Assembly: GCA_021325275.1 (NCBI GenBank)
Contig: JAJPHL010000043.1
Location: 1-59,450 of the forward strand
Origin: Terriglobia bacterium
GTDB lineage: Bacteria; Acidobacteriota; Terriglobia; JAJPHL01
DNA length: 59,450 bases
Reading direction: 5' to 3'
Shown piece by piece: positions 17,058 through 26,583 of the stretch. The notes under the pieces were generated by a model. That model saw only the letters and a program-made list of their open reading frames with translations, did not search any database and had not been told where the DNA came from. The position numbers were made by a program, and so were the translations under genes. The first letter of the stretch is position 1; each line of letters opens with the position of its first letter.

Positions 17058-18251
17058 CTATTTAAGCGATGGCTCGCTGTCTGCCCGCTTTAGGGAAACG
17101 GTTACTCGCATTCCGGGAGCCGGTGAGGTGATGTTCGCAACTTCGACCGAACCGCCGAAGAGGGAAATGATGCGGTGTGCCACCGGCGGACCAAGACCCA
17201 GATCGCCGCCCGGCGTGATCGCTTCACCAATGGAGAATAGGTCAAAGAATTTGGGAAGCGCGGAGGCTGGAACGATTCGTCCATGCGCTTCCATCGTCAG
17301 AGAAACGGTGTCCACCCTCGTGGCCGCGGACAATCGTACACACTCACCGGAAATACTGAACTTCACGGCCGTTTCCAGCAGCGCTTGCAGCGCTTTCTTC
17401 AATAGAAACTCGTCGCCCAGGATCGACCCGGCGTCGGACACCCGTTGGAACGCGACCTCCCGAGAGCGCGCGAAATCTGAAGCCAGCTCAATCGCATCCG
17501 TCAGGAGGCGCGTCAGCGACAAGACGTCCTGCGGCAGCGCTTTGGAGTCAACGTCGATTTCAGTGAGCAGCGCCGCGTCGTCAAGGATGGTCAGGATTCT
17601 TCGCCGCGACTCTTCAAACATTCCGCGAAGCTCCTGGTCTTCCGGCCTGGTGCAGAATTCGTCGAGCAACATGTCCCCAACGCCAAGCAGACCGTTCAAC
17701 GGCGTGCGGAACTCGTGGGAGATCAGCTTCAGGAAGTCGCCTTTCGCGTGATCCAAAGTTCGCAACTGTCCGTTGGCGGCGGCCAACTCTTGCGTGCGTG
17801 CGGCGACCACTTCTTCGAGATGCTCATTGTGTTCTCGCAACGCCCGTTGCGTTTGCACCAACCGCAAGTGTGTTTGGATGCGCGCTTGGACTTCTTCGAA
17901 CTGGAAGGGCTTAGTGACGTAATCCACGGCGCCGGCGCGAAAGCCGCGAACTTTGTCCTCGGTTTCATTCAGTGCGCTGAGAAAAAGAATGGGAATGCGC
18001 GCCAGGTTGGGATCCGACTTTAGCCGGTCGCAGACCTCATACCCGGTCATTTCCGGCATGTTGATGTCCAGCAGAATCAAGTCGGGCGGATTTTGGCTGG
18101 CGGCAGTCAAGGCCATTCGTCCTCTGGGAAAGGAACGCACCGAATAGCCTTGCTGTCCGAGCATATCTTCCAGGAGGCGTAGATTGTTGGGATGATCATC
18201 CAAAACCATGATCTTCCCGGAATTCTGCGAATCTTGTGAAGTCACTGGCAA
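17058..18251 (-). CDS. Response regulator fused to a degenerate histidine kinase
   Basis: The 397-residue soluble protein has a receiver domain (residues about 13-130, phospho-acceptor Asp62, Lys114). A coiled coil (about 132-165) and a dimerisation/phosphoacceptor segment with His179 in [11 protein letters not shown] follow, then an ATPase-like domain. The ATPase looks impaired. The N-box reads [10 protein letters not shown] without its Asn, the first G-box Asp is Glu in a changed context (MEAHGR), and only GGDLGLG remains of the second. It overlaps the upstream hybrid kinase by 10 nt. It probably receives phosphate from that kinase. No DNA-binding output domain is present. Confidence 0.85.
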   Translation of the reverse strand: MPVTSQDSQNSGKIMVLDDHPNNLRLLEDMLGQQGYSVRSFPRGRMALTAASQNPPDLILLDINMPEMTGYEVCDRLKSDPNLARIPILFLSALNETEDKVRGFRAGAVDYVTKPFQFEEVQARIQTHLRLVQTQRALREHNEHLEEVVAARTQELAAANGQLRTLDHAKGDFLKLISHEFRTPLNGLLGVGDMLLDEFCTRPEDQELRGMFEESRRRILTILDDAALLTEIDVDSKALPQDVLSLTRLLTDAIELASDFARSREVAFQRVSDAGSILGDEFLLKKALQALLETAVKFSISGECVRLSAATRVDTVSLTMEAHGRIVPASALPKFFDLFSIGEAITPGGDLGLGPPVAHRIISLFGGSVEVANITSPAPGMRVTVSLKRADSEPSLK

Positions 18252-20338
18252 ACCTCCTCCAACATCTGGGTGAGAGACTCATATTCATACTGGTCGGCAA
18301 GCTCTTGAAGAGCGCCCGCCAGCGACGCATCCCGAGAACGGAGTTGTCGAAGGATCTCGTCGATTCGGTTTTTTTCGCCCTCTAGAACGGCCTGACGTAA
18401 ATCTCCGGCGAATTCAGCGGGCACGGTCGCCAAAGACGGCGCTGAAATAGGCGCCGGTGTTTCGGGATCATCGGCGTATGCGTATTGCACGCCAAGGTAT
18501 CGCTGGATTGTCTCCAACAGAACGCTCTGCGGACATGGCTTGGAAAGATAGTCGTTGACGTTGCTTTCCATGCCCGCCCGGCGGTCTTCCTCCATCGCGC
18601 TGGCCGTAAGAGCGATGATCGGCGTTTGGCTGCCTCCAGGAAGATTGCGGATTCGGCGCGCGGCTTCCAAACCATTCATCACCGGCATGCGAACGTCCAT
18701 CAAAATCAGTTGGGGATTCCATTCCTCAAAAACCCTGATGGCCGCGGCGCCATCTTCAGCCTCGCGAATCGAAAAGCCAAGCGCAGTGAGCAATTGATTG
18801 AGCCATCCGCGATTATCCGGCTCGTCGTCGACGATGAGCACGCGCGGCGGATCTTGTCCGGCGCACAGCGCGCGCACTTGGCGCGCGGAGGAACGTCCCA
18901 CGGCGTCATCGGGCGAACCGGCTTCAATCGGCACGTCAAAATAAAAGGTCGTTCCGCGACCCAACTGGCTGGTCATGGTGATATCGCCGCCGAGCAGTCG
19001 CGCGAATTCGCGGCTGATCGCCAATCCCAGGCCCGTTCCCGACCGCAAGCGCGACCCGTGCTCGGCCTGTGCGAACGGCCGGAACAACTTGCCTTGTTCT
19101 TCAGCCGCGATTCCGACGCCACTGTCTTCAACGGACGCCGAGAACCACAGCTTCTTGTCTTCTCGCATCTCGGTCGAGACGTTCAGCCGGATCACGCCAC
19201 GATCCGTGAACTTGACGGCGTTAGCGACAAGATTGATTAGCACTTGGCGAATCTTGCCCTCGTCGGCGAGAACGTAGGGCGCACAGTTTGGATCCACGCG
19301 GATTTCGAATGCCACAGGCTTGCCGGAGAGCCGCGGCCGGAACATAGCGCCCAGGTCATCGATAGCGTTGGCCAGTTTGAAAGACGACGGATTGACGCTC
19401 AGGCGGCCGGCTTCGATCTTCGACATATCGAGAATGTCGTTAATTAGCGCCAGAAGATGCTCGCCGCTACGGGCAATGATCTTCAGGTGAGCCTGTGCCT
19501 GAGCTCCCAGCGTGGCGTCCCGAAGCATCAATTGCGTGTAGCCGAGAATGCCATTCATCGGCGTGCGGATTTCGTGCGACATGTTGGCGAGGAAAACGCT
19601 CTTGGCGCGATTCGCTGCTTCGGCCGCTTCTTTCGCCAAGCCGATTTCGCGGTCGCGCCGCAGATCGTCGAGCATTTTGCGAAAACGCCCGGCCAGCTTG
19701 CCGATTTCGTCGCGATCGTGGGCGTTAATCGGGGCGTCCCAGTCGCCGTGGCCCACGCGCGACGCCGCGTCGGCAAGGCGCTCCAGCGGATAAACGATCG
19801 ACTGCGCCAAGTAGATCGTAATAATCAACGACACTACCAACAGAGCGATCGTCGCCCCTATGGCCGTCATCCAGATTCGTATTTCTTGCTGCCGTAAGCG
19901 CTGTTTTGATACGCCCAGTTCGAAGCACCCCCACGTTGTGCCGCCATCGACAATGGGTGTGCGGACATGCAGGAAGTTTTTGTCTTCCGTAACACGAGTG
20001 CCCATCCCGGTTGAACAGCCCGTGGTGCGCACTGTGCCCAACGTCGCCAGAAACAATCCTTCTTTGCTGGAAACCTCGGCGTACGCAAAATCCGGATCGG
20101 CTCGCAACAACTCCAACGCTTTCCTCAACTCGTCGCGGCTGTCGAAGGCCACGAGCGGAGCGGCCACGAAGGCTGTTTGAGCTGAAGTCGCGATCGCATC
20201 GGAGCGCAGTTGGTCCGCAAATTGGCGATCAGCCGTGTGAGCCAGAAAACCGAGGGCGGCCGCCTCAATCACCAAGGCTACGAAGCGGAACATCAACACC
20301 TTGGTACGGATGGAACGAAATGGAGTCCGCAGCGTCAC
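18242..20338 (-). CDS. Hybrid sensor histidine kinase
   Basis: The 698-residue membrane sensor starts at GTG 20338, 2 nt past the stop of the binding-protein gene. Transmembrane helices at about 14-33 and 155-178 flank a 120-residue periplasmic sensor. HAMP (about 180-230) is followed by the phospho-acceptor His255 ([10 protein letters not shown]) and an intact ATPase with N-box Asn373 and DSGVGI and GTGLGLA boxes. A receiver domain with Asp548 comes next. The last 60 residues are a helical tail. It likely autophosphorylates, with its sensor domain reading the adjacent periplasmic binding protein. The 789-residue upstream frame is not used. Confidence 0.93.
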   Translation of the reverse strand: MTLRTPFRSIRTKVLMFRFVALVIEAAALGFLAHTADRQFADQLRSDAIATSAQTAFVAAPLVAFDSRDELRKALELLRADPDFAYAEVSSKEGLFLATLGTVRTTGCSTGMGTRVTEDKNFLHVRTPIVDGGTTWGCFELGVSKQRLRQQEIRIWMTAIGATIALLVVSLIITIYLAQSIVYPLERLADAASRVGHGDWDAPINAHDRDEIGKLAGRFRKMLDDLRRDREIGLAKEAAEAANRAKSVFLANMSHEIRTPMNGILGYTQLMLRDATLGAQAQAHLKIIARSGEHLLALINDILDMSKIEAGRLSVNPSSFKLANAIDDLGAMFRPRLSGKPVAFEIRVDPNCAPYVLADEGKIRQVLINLVANAVKFTDRGVIRLNVSTEMREDKKLWFSASVEDSGVGIAAEEQGKLFRPFAQAEHGSRLRSGTGLGLAISREFARLLGGDITMTSQLGRGTTFYFDVPIEAGSPDDAVGRSSARQVRALCAGQDPPRVLIVDDEPDNRGWLNQLLTALGFSIREAEDGAAAIRVFEEWNPQLILMDVRMPVMNGLEAARRIRNLPGGSQTPIIALTASAMEEDRRAGMESNVNDYLSKPCPQSVLLETIQRYLGVQYAYADDPETPAPISAPSLATVPAEFAGDLRQAVLEGEKNRIDEILRQLRSRDASLAGALQELADQYEYESLTQMLEEVCQ

Positions 20339-20340
20339 GG

Positions 20341-20781
20341 TTATGGATCCACCCGCATGACTTTCACGGTTGCGTCGAGATCCGCCGCCGGAATATAGCC
20401 CACCGCGCCGGGATGACTCGCGACAAAAGCCTTTACCGCCGCCGCACTGGAAAGCCGGACGGGCGGACTCACCCCGCGCGTGGCGCGCTGGTCGATCCAG
20501 TACTCGGCTAAACGCTCCTCCGTGGTTTTGAGTACAACTCTGGTGAACTCCCGAGCCGCCGGCGAGGCGGAATCCAGGTCGATAGGTTGCGCCTCCGCTC
20601 CCCACGGCCATCGGGAAATCTTGCGCTGGAACAAGAACTCTAGTCTTGAGCGGCTCAGGACATCGTAGTGATTCGACGGATGAACGATCACGACGAAGGC
20701 GGCGTCCTTCTGCTCACTGGCGTTTCCCGCAGCCGCTAGCAAGCAGCAGAGGATAGCCGCGAACCATCTTTGAAGTCTCAT
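20341..20781 (-). CDS. Small periplasmic phosphate-type binding protein
   Basis: This 146-residue exported protein has a signal peptide (about residues 1-22, AAAGNASE) followed by a half-size PBP-like domain. The motifs [27 protein letters not shown] and the C-terminal [22 protein letters not shown] match the short PstS-like group. That group lacks the second lobe of full substrate-binding proteins. Its ATG overlaps the stop of the barrel gene by 4 nt (ATGA). Placement between an outer-membrane barrel and a sensor kinase suggests it presents an anion to the kinase, not to an ABC transporter. No permease is nearby. Confidence 0.8.
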   Translation of the reverse strand: MRLQRWFAAILCCLLAAAGNASEQKDAAFVVIVHPSNHYDVLSRSRLEFLFQRKISRWPWGAEAQPIDLDSASPAAREFTRVVLKTTEERLAEYWIDQRATRGVSPPVRLSSAAAVKAFVASHPGAVGYIPAADLDATVKVMRVDP

Positions 20782-21920
20782 GGCCGATGGAAGAAAAAGA
20801 CGATCGCCACTTTGGCGCCGTAGTAAGCAGGCAGGAGGCCGCGGTCGGGTTGGTAGCGATCGAGATCCGCCTTCAGTGAGATATCCGGCGTGGGCCGAAA
20901 CGTCAGCCCGAGGGACTCTCGGGACTCGCTTTCGTCGCTAAAGCGGCTGTCGCGGTTCAACCAATCGTAGCGCGCCACGGCGAAGAGCCGGCGTGTGATG
21001 CGGTAGGACGGTTGAATATAGTATCCCTGCCGAAAATATTCCCGCGCGCCGGTGGGACTGCCCTCATTGGCGTGAGCAAACTCCGCGAGCAAGGCCGCCC
21101 GCCCCTTCTCCATGTTGAGCTCCCAACCGTAGAGGTGATCGTGCCCGCCATCGGAACCGCGCAGCGCCAGAACGTGAAAGCCGATATCAAGAGTGTCGAG
21201 AGTGTGCCGGCTTGGCACATGGAACACAACCTTCCCGCCGGTGGCGCGGCTTCTTTCGATATACAGATTTTGTTGGTCGTGGTCGAATTCCTCTTCTTGG
21301 CTTGAGCCTGCATAAGCCTCATAGCTGATTCCACCGGCCTCAAAGTATTTGTCGCCATGAACTTCCACGCCGGCCAGAGAAGTCGGGAATACATTCTGAT
21401 CCACCAGCGGCTCGTCGACCGTCAACGTGGTCGATTGATAGCGGTGCGTGCGCCAGTAGGTAGGCACGAATTCCCACCCGCCTCGAAACTGCAGCCAGTC
21501 GCGCAGATTATAGTTCGCGGTGGCGGCGTCCAGTTTTACGGAGAGACTGGGACGCGGCGGAAACAGGTGGATCCCTTCACTGTCGTATTCCGGAGCGGTG
21601 GTGAAATTCACCTCGGAATGGAGCACCCATCTTCCCAGCGCTCTGCTGACGAAAATGCTACCCGAGTATTCCCGGTAAGAATTGTGGGTATCGAGGTCGT
21701 CGGCCTGTAGCGTCCGAACCGCGAGAAAGCCGGAGATGTCGAAGGGAAGCTTAATCTTCGGAGCGCTGGTATCGGGCGCAGGCTCGATCTTCTGCGGCGG
21801 GTCGTCCACGGATTGCGCGGGCAACAATGCCGCCAACAGGATGACGGGCCACAAGAACCGCAGCAAGGCGCGGCCAAAGGCGGTCCAAACCGTTGAAGCA
21901 GGGTTTACGGGAGGCTCCAC
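20778..21920 (-). CDS. Outer-membrane beta-barrel (porin-like) protein
   Basis: The 380-residue protein starts at GTG 21920. The start is uncertain, as no strong Shine-Dalgarno is present. A signal segment (LLRFLWPVILLAALLPAQS) precedes a short Pro-rich linker. The rest is dominated by alternating strands rich in aromatic residues (YREYSGSIFVSRALGRWVLHSEVNF, LQFRGGWEFVPTYWRTHRY, VFHVPSRHTLDTLDIGFHVLAL). It ends in a hydrophobic C-terminal strand ([10 protein letters not shown]). That pattern is typical of barrels. It is the first gene of a four-gene operon and probably admits the ligand seen by the binding protein. Confidence 0.7.
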   Translation of the reverse strand: MEPPVNPASTVWTAFGRALLRFLWPVILLAALLPAQSVDDPPQKIEPAPDTSAPKIKLPFDISGFLAVRTLQADDLDTHNSYREYSGSIFVSRALGRWVLHSEVNFTTAPEYDSEGIHLFPPRPSLSVKLDAATANYNLRDWLQFRGGWEFVPTYWRTHRYQSTTLTVDEPLVDQNVFPTSLAGVEVHGDKYFEAGGISYEAYAGSSQEEEFDHDQQNLYIERSRATGGKVVFHVPSRHTLDTLDIGFHVLALRGSDGGHDHLYGWELNMEKGRAALLAEFAHANEGSPTGAREYFRQGYYIQPSYRITRRLFAVARYDWLNRDSRFSDESESRESLGLTFRPTPDISLKADLDRYQPDRGLLPAYYGAKVAIVFFFHRP

Positions 21921-22000
21921 ATAGGATTTATCGGCTAGCTCACTGTTTTCTTGAACGCAGGTTTCCAGAGGGAGATGGTGGCGTTGGACGAGAAGCGGTC

Positions 22001-22738
22001 CTACCTCAAGCCTTGGACCTCGGGCCCCGAACTTTCGTTGCGCAGATCATCGAGACTCAGCACGCCTGTGTACACCGCCATCCCGACGGCCGAGTTAATC
22101 CGCAATTCCTTCAGCGCACGAATCTCCCCAATCGTGTGGATCCCGCCTGCCGCCGTAATCCCGAGCGGTGTCGCGGCGCGCAGTCGCGCGTACCAGTCGA
22201 GATCGGTTCCGGTCATGGTGCCTTCGCGATCGACAAACGTGCACAGGACTTCGGAGCAGTACTTTTCGAGTTGTTGAATTGCTTCTTCGGCCGTGAGTTG
22301 AAGCGTCTCACGCCAACCTTTCACGACAATCCGGCCTTCACGCGAGTCCAGCGCGACCATCAGGTGATCGCGGCCGATGTCGGTTGACAGTTCGCCAAGG
22401 AAGCCGCGGTTGAGACCGTAAGGAGTGAACGCGGCCGTTCCCACAATCACCTTCTCTGCGCCGGCGTCGGCCAGATCGCTCGCCCGCTTGACCGAACGCA
22501 CTCCGCCGCCAACGCGAAGCCCGATCCCGGCGCTTCGTCCGCGCGCGCACAGCGCCGCGACGACCGCGTCATTCGATCCTTCGCCCTTGGCGGCATCGAG
22601 ATCGATCACTTGGATGTGCGCGAAGCCGGCAAATTCGGAAAGCATCGCGAGCGGATCTTCACGCTCCAGTGCCTTCTCTTCGCCGCGAACGAGCTGCACC
22701 ACGCGGCCGCCCATCAGGTCGATGCAGGGGATGACCAC
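22001..22738 (-). CDS. hisA: HisA isomerase of histidine synthesis
   Basis: This 245-residue TIM barrel isomerises ProFAR to PRFAR. The catalytic Asp7 (PCIDLMGGRVV) and the second Asp in MVALDSREG are present. The phosphate-binding GLRVGGGVRS and AAGGIHTIGE are intact too. The C-terminus reads LSLDDLRNESSGPEVQGLR, longer and different after LR than the relic copy at 16968 (LRRA stop). Thus the 3' tail appears to have been rewritten by the insertion next to it. It lies 6 nt downstream of the histone-like gene's stop. Confidence 0.94.
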   Translation of the reverse strand: MVIPCIDLMGGRVVQLVRGEEKALEREDPLAMLSEFAGFAHIQVIDLDAAKGEGSNDAVVAALCARGRSAGIGLRVGGGVRSVKRASDLADAGAEKVIVGTAAFTPYGLNRGFLGELSTDIGRDHLMVALDSREGRIVVKGWRETLQLTAEEAIQQLEKYCSEVLCTFVDREGTMTGTDLDWYARLRAATPLGITAAGGIHTIGEIRALKELRINSAVGMAVYTGVLSLDDLRNESSGPEVQGLR

Positions 22739-22744
22739 GGCGTG

Positions 22745-23095
22745 CTACTTCTTCTTCTTCGCCTTGGCCTTCACCTTGGCCGCGACTTTCTTGACGGCCT
22801 TCTTGGCGACCTTTTTCACAGCGGCTTTTTTCGCGGCGACCTTCTTGACAACCTTTTTCTTCTTGCGCGACAGCAAGTTCGTGACGGCCTTCTTCGCGCC
22901 GGCCATGGCGCTCTTCGCGCCCGCGACGGCTTCGTCGGCCGTCGGCAGCGACGGCATGTGGATATTCTTCGCCGTCTCGGTGATGTTGTCGGTGATTTCC
23001 CCGGCCTTCGCGCTCAAGTTTCCCAGCGCCGTGCCGATGGATCGCGCGGCGTCGTGGAGGACGCCTTCCTCTTCGTGGCTCTTGTGTGTGGGCAT
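22745..23095 (-). CDS. Lys/Ala-rich histone-H1-like protein
   Basis: The 116-residue product has an acidic-neutral first half (residues 1-70) and a strongly basic tail. The tail (about 78-116) is made of Lys-Ala-Val repeats such as KKKKVVKKVAAKKAAVKKVAKK. Such tails bind DNA non-specifically, as in bacterial H1-like proteins. The N-terminal part (GVLHDAARSIGTALGNLSAKAGEITDNITETAKNI) looks like an amphipathic helical bundle. It could compact the nucleoid or protect DNA. It is divergent from the thuA gene, separated by about 40 nt. Confidence 0.65.
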   Translation of the reverse strand: MPTHKSHEEEGVLHDAARSIGTALGNLSAKAGEITDNITETAKNIHMPSLPTADEAVAGAKSAMAGAKKAVTNLLSRKKKKVVKKVAAKKAAVKKVAKKAVKKVAAKVKAKAKKKK

Positions 23096-23129
23096 GATGA
23101 AAGCAGTCTACTACGAATGCGTGTAAGCT

Positions 23130-24017
23130 GTGGAGATGCGAAAGATACTCCTCGGGTTGCAATTGTGCGCACTATTTTGCGCACCGCTGGCGTCGGCCGC
23201 GACCATGAAAGCCCTCATCATTGACGGCCAGAACAATCACGACTGGAAGACGACCACGCCGCTCCTCAAGAAATATCTCGAAGAAACCGGCTTGTTCGAA
23301 GTAACCGTCGCGACCACGCCGCCCAAGAATTCGCCCGACGATATGTGGTCGGGATTCGCGCCGGACTTCAAGTCGTATTCCGTGGTCGTGCTGAACTACA
23401 ACGGCGAAGACTGGCCGGCGGGCGTCAGCAGCGCGTTTGAAGCGTACGTGCGCGGGGGCGGAGGGCTGGTGAGTTATCACGCCGCCGACAATGCCTTTCC
23501 GAAGTGGCCGGAGTTCAATTCAATGATCGGCTTGGGCGGATGGGGCGGCCGCGACGAGATGAGCGGACCGACGATGCCGTACAGCAACGGAAAATGGCAG
23601 CCGGATCACGATCGCAAAGGAGCCGGCGGGCATCACGGCAAGCGCCATCCCTTTGTGGTGGCGAACCGGAATCCGCGCCATCCGGTGATGCAAGGCTTGC
23701 CGGAGCGCTGGATGCACGGCGAAGACGAGTTGTACGACAGTCTGCGCGGTCCCGCGGCGCACATGACGTTGCTTGCGACGGCGTATTCCGCTCCCGAATT
23801 CGACGGCACCGGGCTGGACGAACCGATGCTCTTCACCATCGCCTACGAGAAGGGCCGCGTCTTTCACACAACGCTCGGACACGGCGGCGACGCCGTGCAT
23901 TCGGTGGATTTCATCGTGACGCTGCAACGCGGGGCGGAGTGGGCGGCCACGGGAAAGGTCACGCAAAAGGTCCCGGCGGATTTCCCGACGGCGGAAAAAG
24001 TGTCGCTGCGGCCGTAA
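23130..24017 (+). CDS. Secreted ThuA-domain protein
   Basis: The 295-residue protein has a signal peptide (residues about 3-24, ASAATM) and then a ThuA fold of the glutamine-amidotransferase type. Visible motifs are MKALIIDGQNNHDWKTTTPLLKKYLEE, VVVLNYNGEDWPAG, GGGLVSYHAADNAFPKWPEFNSMIGLGGW and the His-rich GHHGKRHPF. The region GRVFHTTLGHGGDAV ends the domain. In this family it is linked to sugar metabolism, but the activity is not well defined. Either GTG 23130 or ATG 23136 may be the start, and no clear Shine-Dalgarno decides between them. Confidence 0.85.
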   Translation: MEMRKILLGLQLCALFCAPLASAATMKALIIDGQNNHDWKTTTPLLKKYLEETGLFEVTVATTPPKNSPDDMWSGFAPDFKSYSVVVLNYNGEDWPAGVSSAFEAYVRGGGGLVSYHAADNAFPKWPEFNSMIGLGGWGGRDEMSGPTMPYSNGKWQPDHDRKGAGGHHGKRHPFVVANRNPRHPVMQGLPERWMHGEDELYDSLRGPAAHMTLLATAYSAPEFDGTGLDEPMLFTIAYEKGRVFHTTLGHGGDAVHSVDFIVTLQRGAEWAATGKVTQKVPADFPTAEKVSLRP

Positions 24018-24129
24018 CAAGAAAAAACTTACCGCCGATAAACGCCGATGAACGCGGATAAGAACAACAGCTTAGACCTCGTCCGTTTTTATCTGCGTTT
24101 ATCGGCGTTCATCGGCGGTAAGGTTCTTG
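24018..24129. repeat. Inverted repeat with decamer units
   Basis: Two 33-nt arms (24029-24061 and 24089-24121) are inverted copies with about three mismatches. Each is built from the approximate units CGCCGATAAA and CGCCGATGAA. A 27-nt loop separates them. Partial complementarity extends into the flanks (CAAGAA near 24018, TTCTTG near 24124). It can fold into a long hairpin between thuA and deoB and may act as a terminator or attenuator. Such elements recur in many bacterial genomes. Confidence 0.85.
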
Positions 24130-24152
24130 TGTTGGAGTGTTAAGCTCAATTG

Positions 24153-25319
24153 ATGGCTTTTGATCGCATCATCTTGATCGTTCTCGATAGCGTCGGCATC
24201 GGCGCGATGCCCGATTCCGAAGCGTTCGGCGATCCAGCGGGATCCGATACGCTGGGCAATCTCGACCGCCTGCGTCCGCTGCACGTTCCCAACTTGCAGC
24301 GCATGGGACTCGCGAACATCAAGCCGTTTCCGCACCTCGCGGCTGAGGCGCAACCCACCGCGGCGTTTGGAAAAATCGCGCTGGCGAGTCCCGGCAAAGA
24401 TACGACGACAGGTCACTGGGAAATGGCCGGGATCATTCTGGACAAACCGTTTCCGATTTATCCGCACGGATTCCCCCGCGACGTCATCGAGCGCTTTGAA
24501 GCGGCGATCGGGCGTAAAACCCTTGGCAACATCCCGGCATCCGGCACCGAAATCATCAAGGACCTGGGCGCGGAGCACATGCGCACCGGATTCCCCATCG
24601 TCTACACGTCAGCCGACAGCGTTTTTCAAATCGCCGCGCACGAGGAAGTGATCCCGGTGCCCGAGTTGTATCGCATGTGCGAGATCGCGCGCCGCCAACT
24701 CGATGGACCGCATCGCGTGGGCCGCGTGATTGCGCGGCCGTTCATCGGCCAGCCGGGTAATTTCACGCGCACCACAAATCGCCACGACTACGCGATCCCG
24801 CCGCCCCAGGGCATGCTGCTCGATCAGTTGCAAGAACACGGCGTGTTCACCTACGGAGTCGGAAAAATTTACGACATCTATTGCGAGCGCGGCCTTACGG
24901 GTCACGTGAAGATGAAAGGCAACGCCGACGGCGTGAACAAGACGCTCGAAGCGATGGGCGCGCACAAGTCCGGTTTCATTTTCACGAATCTCGTCGACTT
25001 CGACATGCTATACGGCCATCGCAACGACGTGGAAGGCTACGCGTCGGCGCTCGAGCAATTCGACGCGTCGCTGCCCTCAATCGTCGGCCAAATGTCCGAG
25101 CGCGACTTGCTGCTGATGACCGCCGATCACGGCTGCGATCCCACCACGCCGTCGACGGATCACTCGCGCGAGTACGTGCCACTGCTCGCCTACCGGAAAT
25201 CCGCGCACGGCGGCGCGCTGGGCACACGAAAATCACTGGCGGATATTGGTCAAACGGTGGCGGAAAACTTTGGCTGCCGAATTTCAAAAGGAGAGAGCTT
25301 CCTTCGCGAGCTCCCATAA
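24153..25319 (+). CDS. deoB: Phosphopentomutase
   Basis: The 388-residue enzyme interconverts ribose/deoxyribose 1- and 5-phosphate in nucleoside salvage. The N-terminus IILIVLDSVGIGAMPDSEAFGDPAGSDTLGN carries the metal-binding Asp residues. KDTTTGHWEMAG holds the catalytic Thr region, and MTADHGCDPTTPSTDHSREYVPLLAY supplies the second metal cluster. I use the ATG at 24153, since a TTG just before it (24150) would add one residue. The stop lies 2 nt before the tpiA start. The pairing is unusual but consistent with a carbon-metabolism operon. Confidence 0.95.
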   Translation: MAFDRIILIVLDSVGIGAMPDSEAFGDPAGSDTLGNLDRLRPLHVPNLQRMGLANIKPFPHLAAEAQPTAAFGKIALASPGKDTTTGHWEMAGIILDKPFPIYPHGFPRDVIERFEAAIGRKTLGNIPASGTEIIKDLGAEHMRTGFPIVYTSADSVFQIAAHEEVIPVPELYRMCEIARRQLDGPHRVGRVIARPFIGQPGNFTRTTNRHDYAIPPPQGMLLDQLQEHGVFTYGVGKIYDIYCERGLTGHVKMKGNADGVNKTLEAMGAHKSGFIFTNLVDFDMLYGHRNDVEGYASALEQFDASLPSIVGQMSERDLLLMTADHGCDPTTPSTDHSREYVPLLAYRKSAHGGALGTRKSLADIGQTVAENFGCRISKGESFLRELP

Positions 25320-25321
25320 CA

Positions 25322-26071
<750 letters not shown>

Positions 26072-26086
26072 TAGGAAGGCTTTTGA

Positions 26087-26437
26087 ATGTTAGCGATTCT
26101 TCTGACAATTGTGCATGTGGCGGTTTGCTTGGTGCTGATCGTCGTGGTGCTGCTGCAAAGCGGCAAGGCGGCGGACTTGGCGGGCGCGTTCGGCGGCATG
26201 GGCAGCCAGACGGCGTTTGGTCCGCGCGGCGCGGCGACGCTGCTTTCGAAAGCCACGACGGCCTGCGCGGTGATCTTCATGATCACGTCGCTGGGCCTCT
26301 CGATGGTCGGGCTGAAGCGTGGTCGCACGCCGAATTCGGTGCTCGGCAACACGACTACGCAGAGCACTCCAGCGAAACCTGCTCCGGCACCGGCGCAGAC
26401 TCCGGCACAAGCGCCGCCGACGACGCCGAAGCCATAG
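26087..26437 (+). CDS. secG: Preprotein translocase subunit SecG
   Basis: This 116-residue subunit of SecYEG has the standard two membrane helices (residues about 2-22 and 58-75) joined by the conserved loop QSGKAADLAGAFGGMGSQTAFGPRGAATLLSKAT. A Pro/Ala-rich tail of about 30 residues follows. It assists protein export through SecY, whose gene is at 48094. It follows tpiA by 15 nt and precedes tRNA-Leu by 16 nt. Confidence 0.93.
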   Translation: MLAILLTIVHVAVCLVLIVVVLLQSGKAADLAGAFGGMGSQTAFGPRGAATLLSKATTACAVIFMITSLGLSMVGLKRGRTPNSVLGNTTTQSTPAKPAPAPAQTPAQAPPTTPKP

Positions 26438-26453
26438 GTTTTCGTTCGATTCT

Positions 26454-26540
26454 GCGGGGGTGGCGGAACTGGCAGACGCACCAGCTTGAGGGGCTGGCGC
26501 CTTCAAAAGCGTAGGGGTTCAAATCCCCTCCCCCGCACCA
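26454..26540 (+). tRNA. tRNA-Leu (anticodon GAG)
   Basis: The 87-nt gene folds with acceptor stem GCGGGGG/CCCCCGC and anticodon stem CCAGC/GCTGG around the loop TTGAGGG, giving anticodon GAG. A long variable arm (CGCCTTCAAAAGCG) is typical of class II tRNAs. The T arm GGGGTTCAAATCCCC and an encoded CCA end (26538-26540) complete it. It reads CUC and CUU leucine codons. A copy of its 3' half lies 420 nt downstream. Confidence 0.96.
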
Positions 26541-26583
26541 AGATTTAGGCCGAGTAGCCTCGAACGGGAGTATCATCCGGAAT

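Noticed and set aside
18242-20611. 789-residue version of the hybrid kinase
   Set aside because: The first 91 residues are an alternate frame of the binding-protein gene. GTG 20338 follows that gene's stop by 2 nt.
24881-25321. Longer TIM protein starting inside deoB
   Set aside because: The extra residues are an out-of-frame reading of deoB. The TpiA N-terminus begins at ATG 25322.
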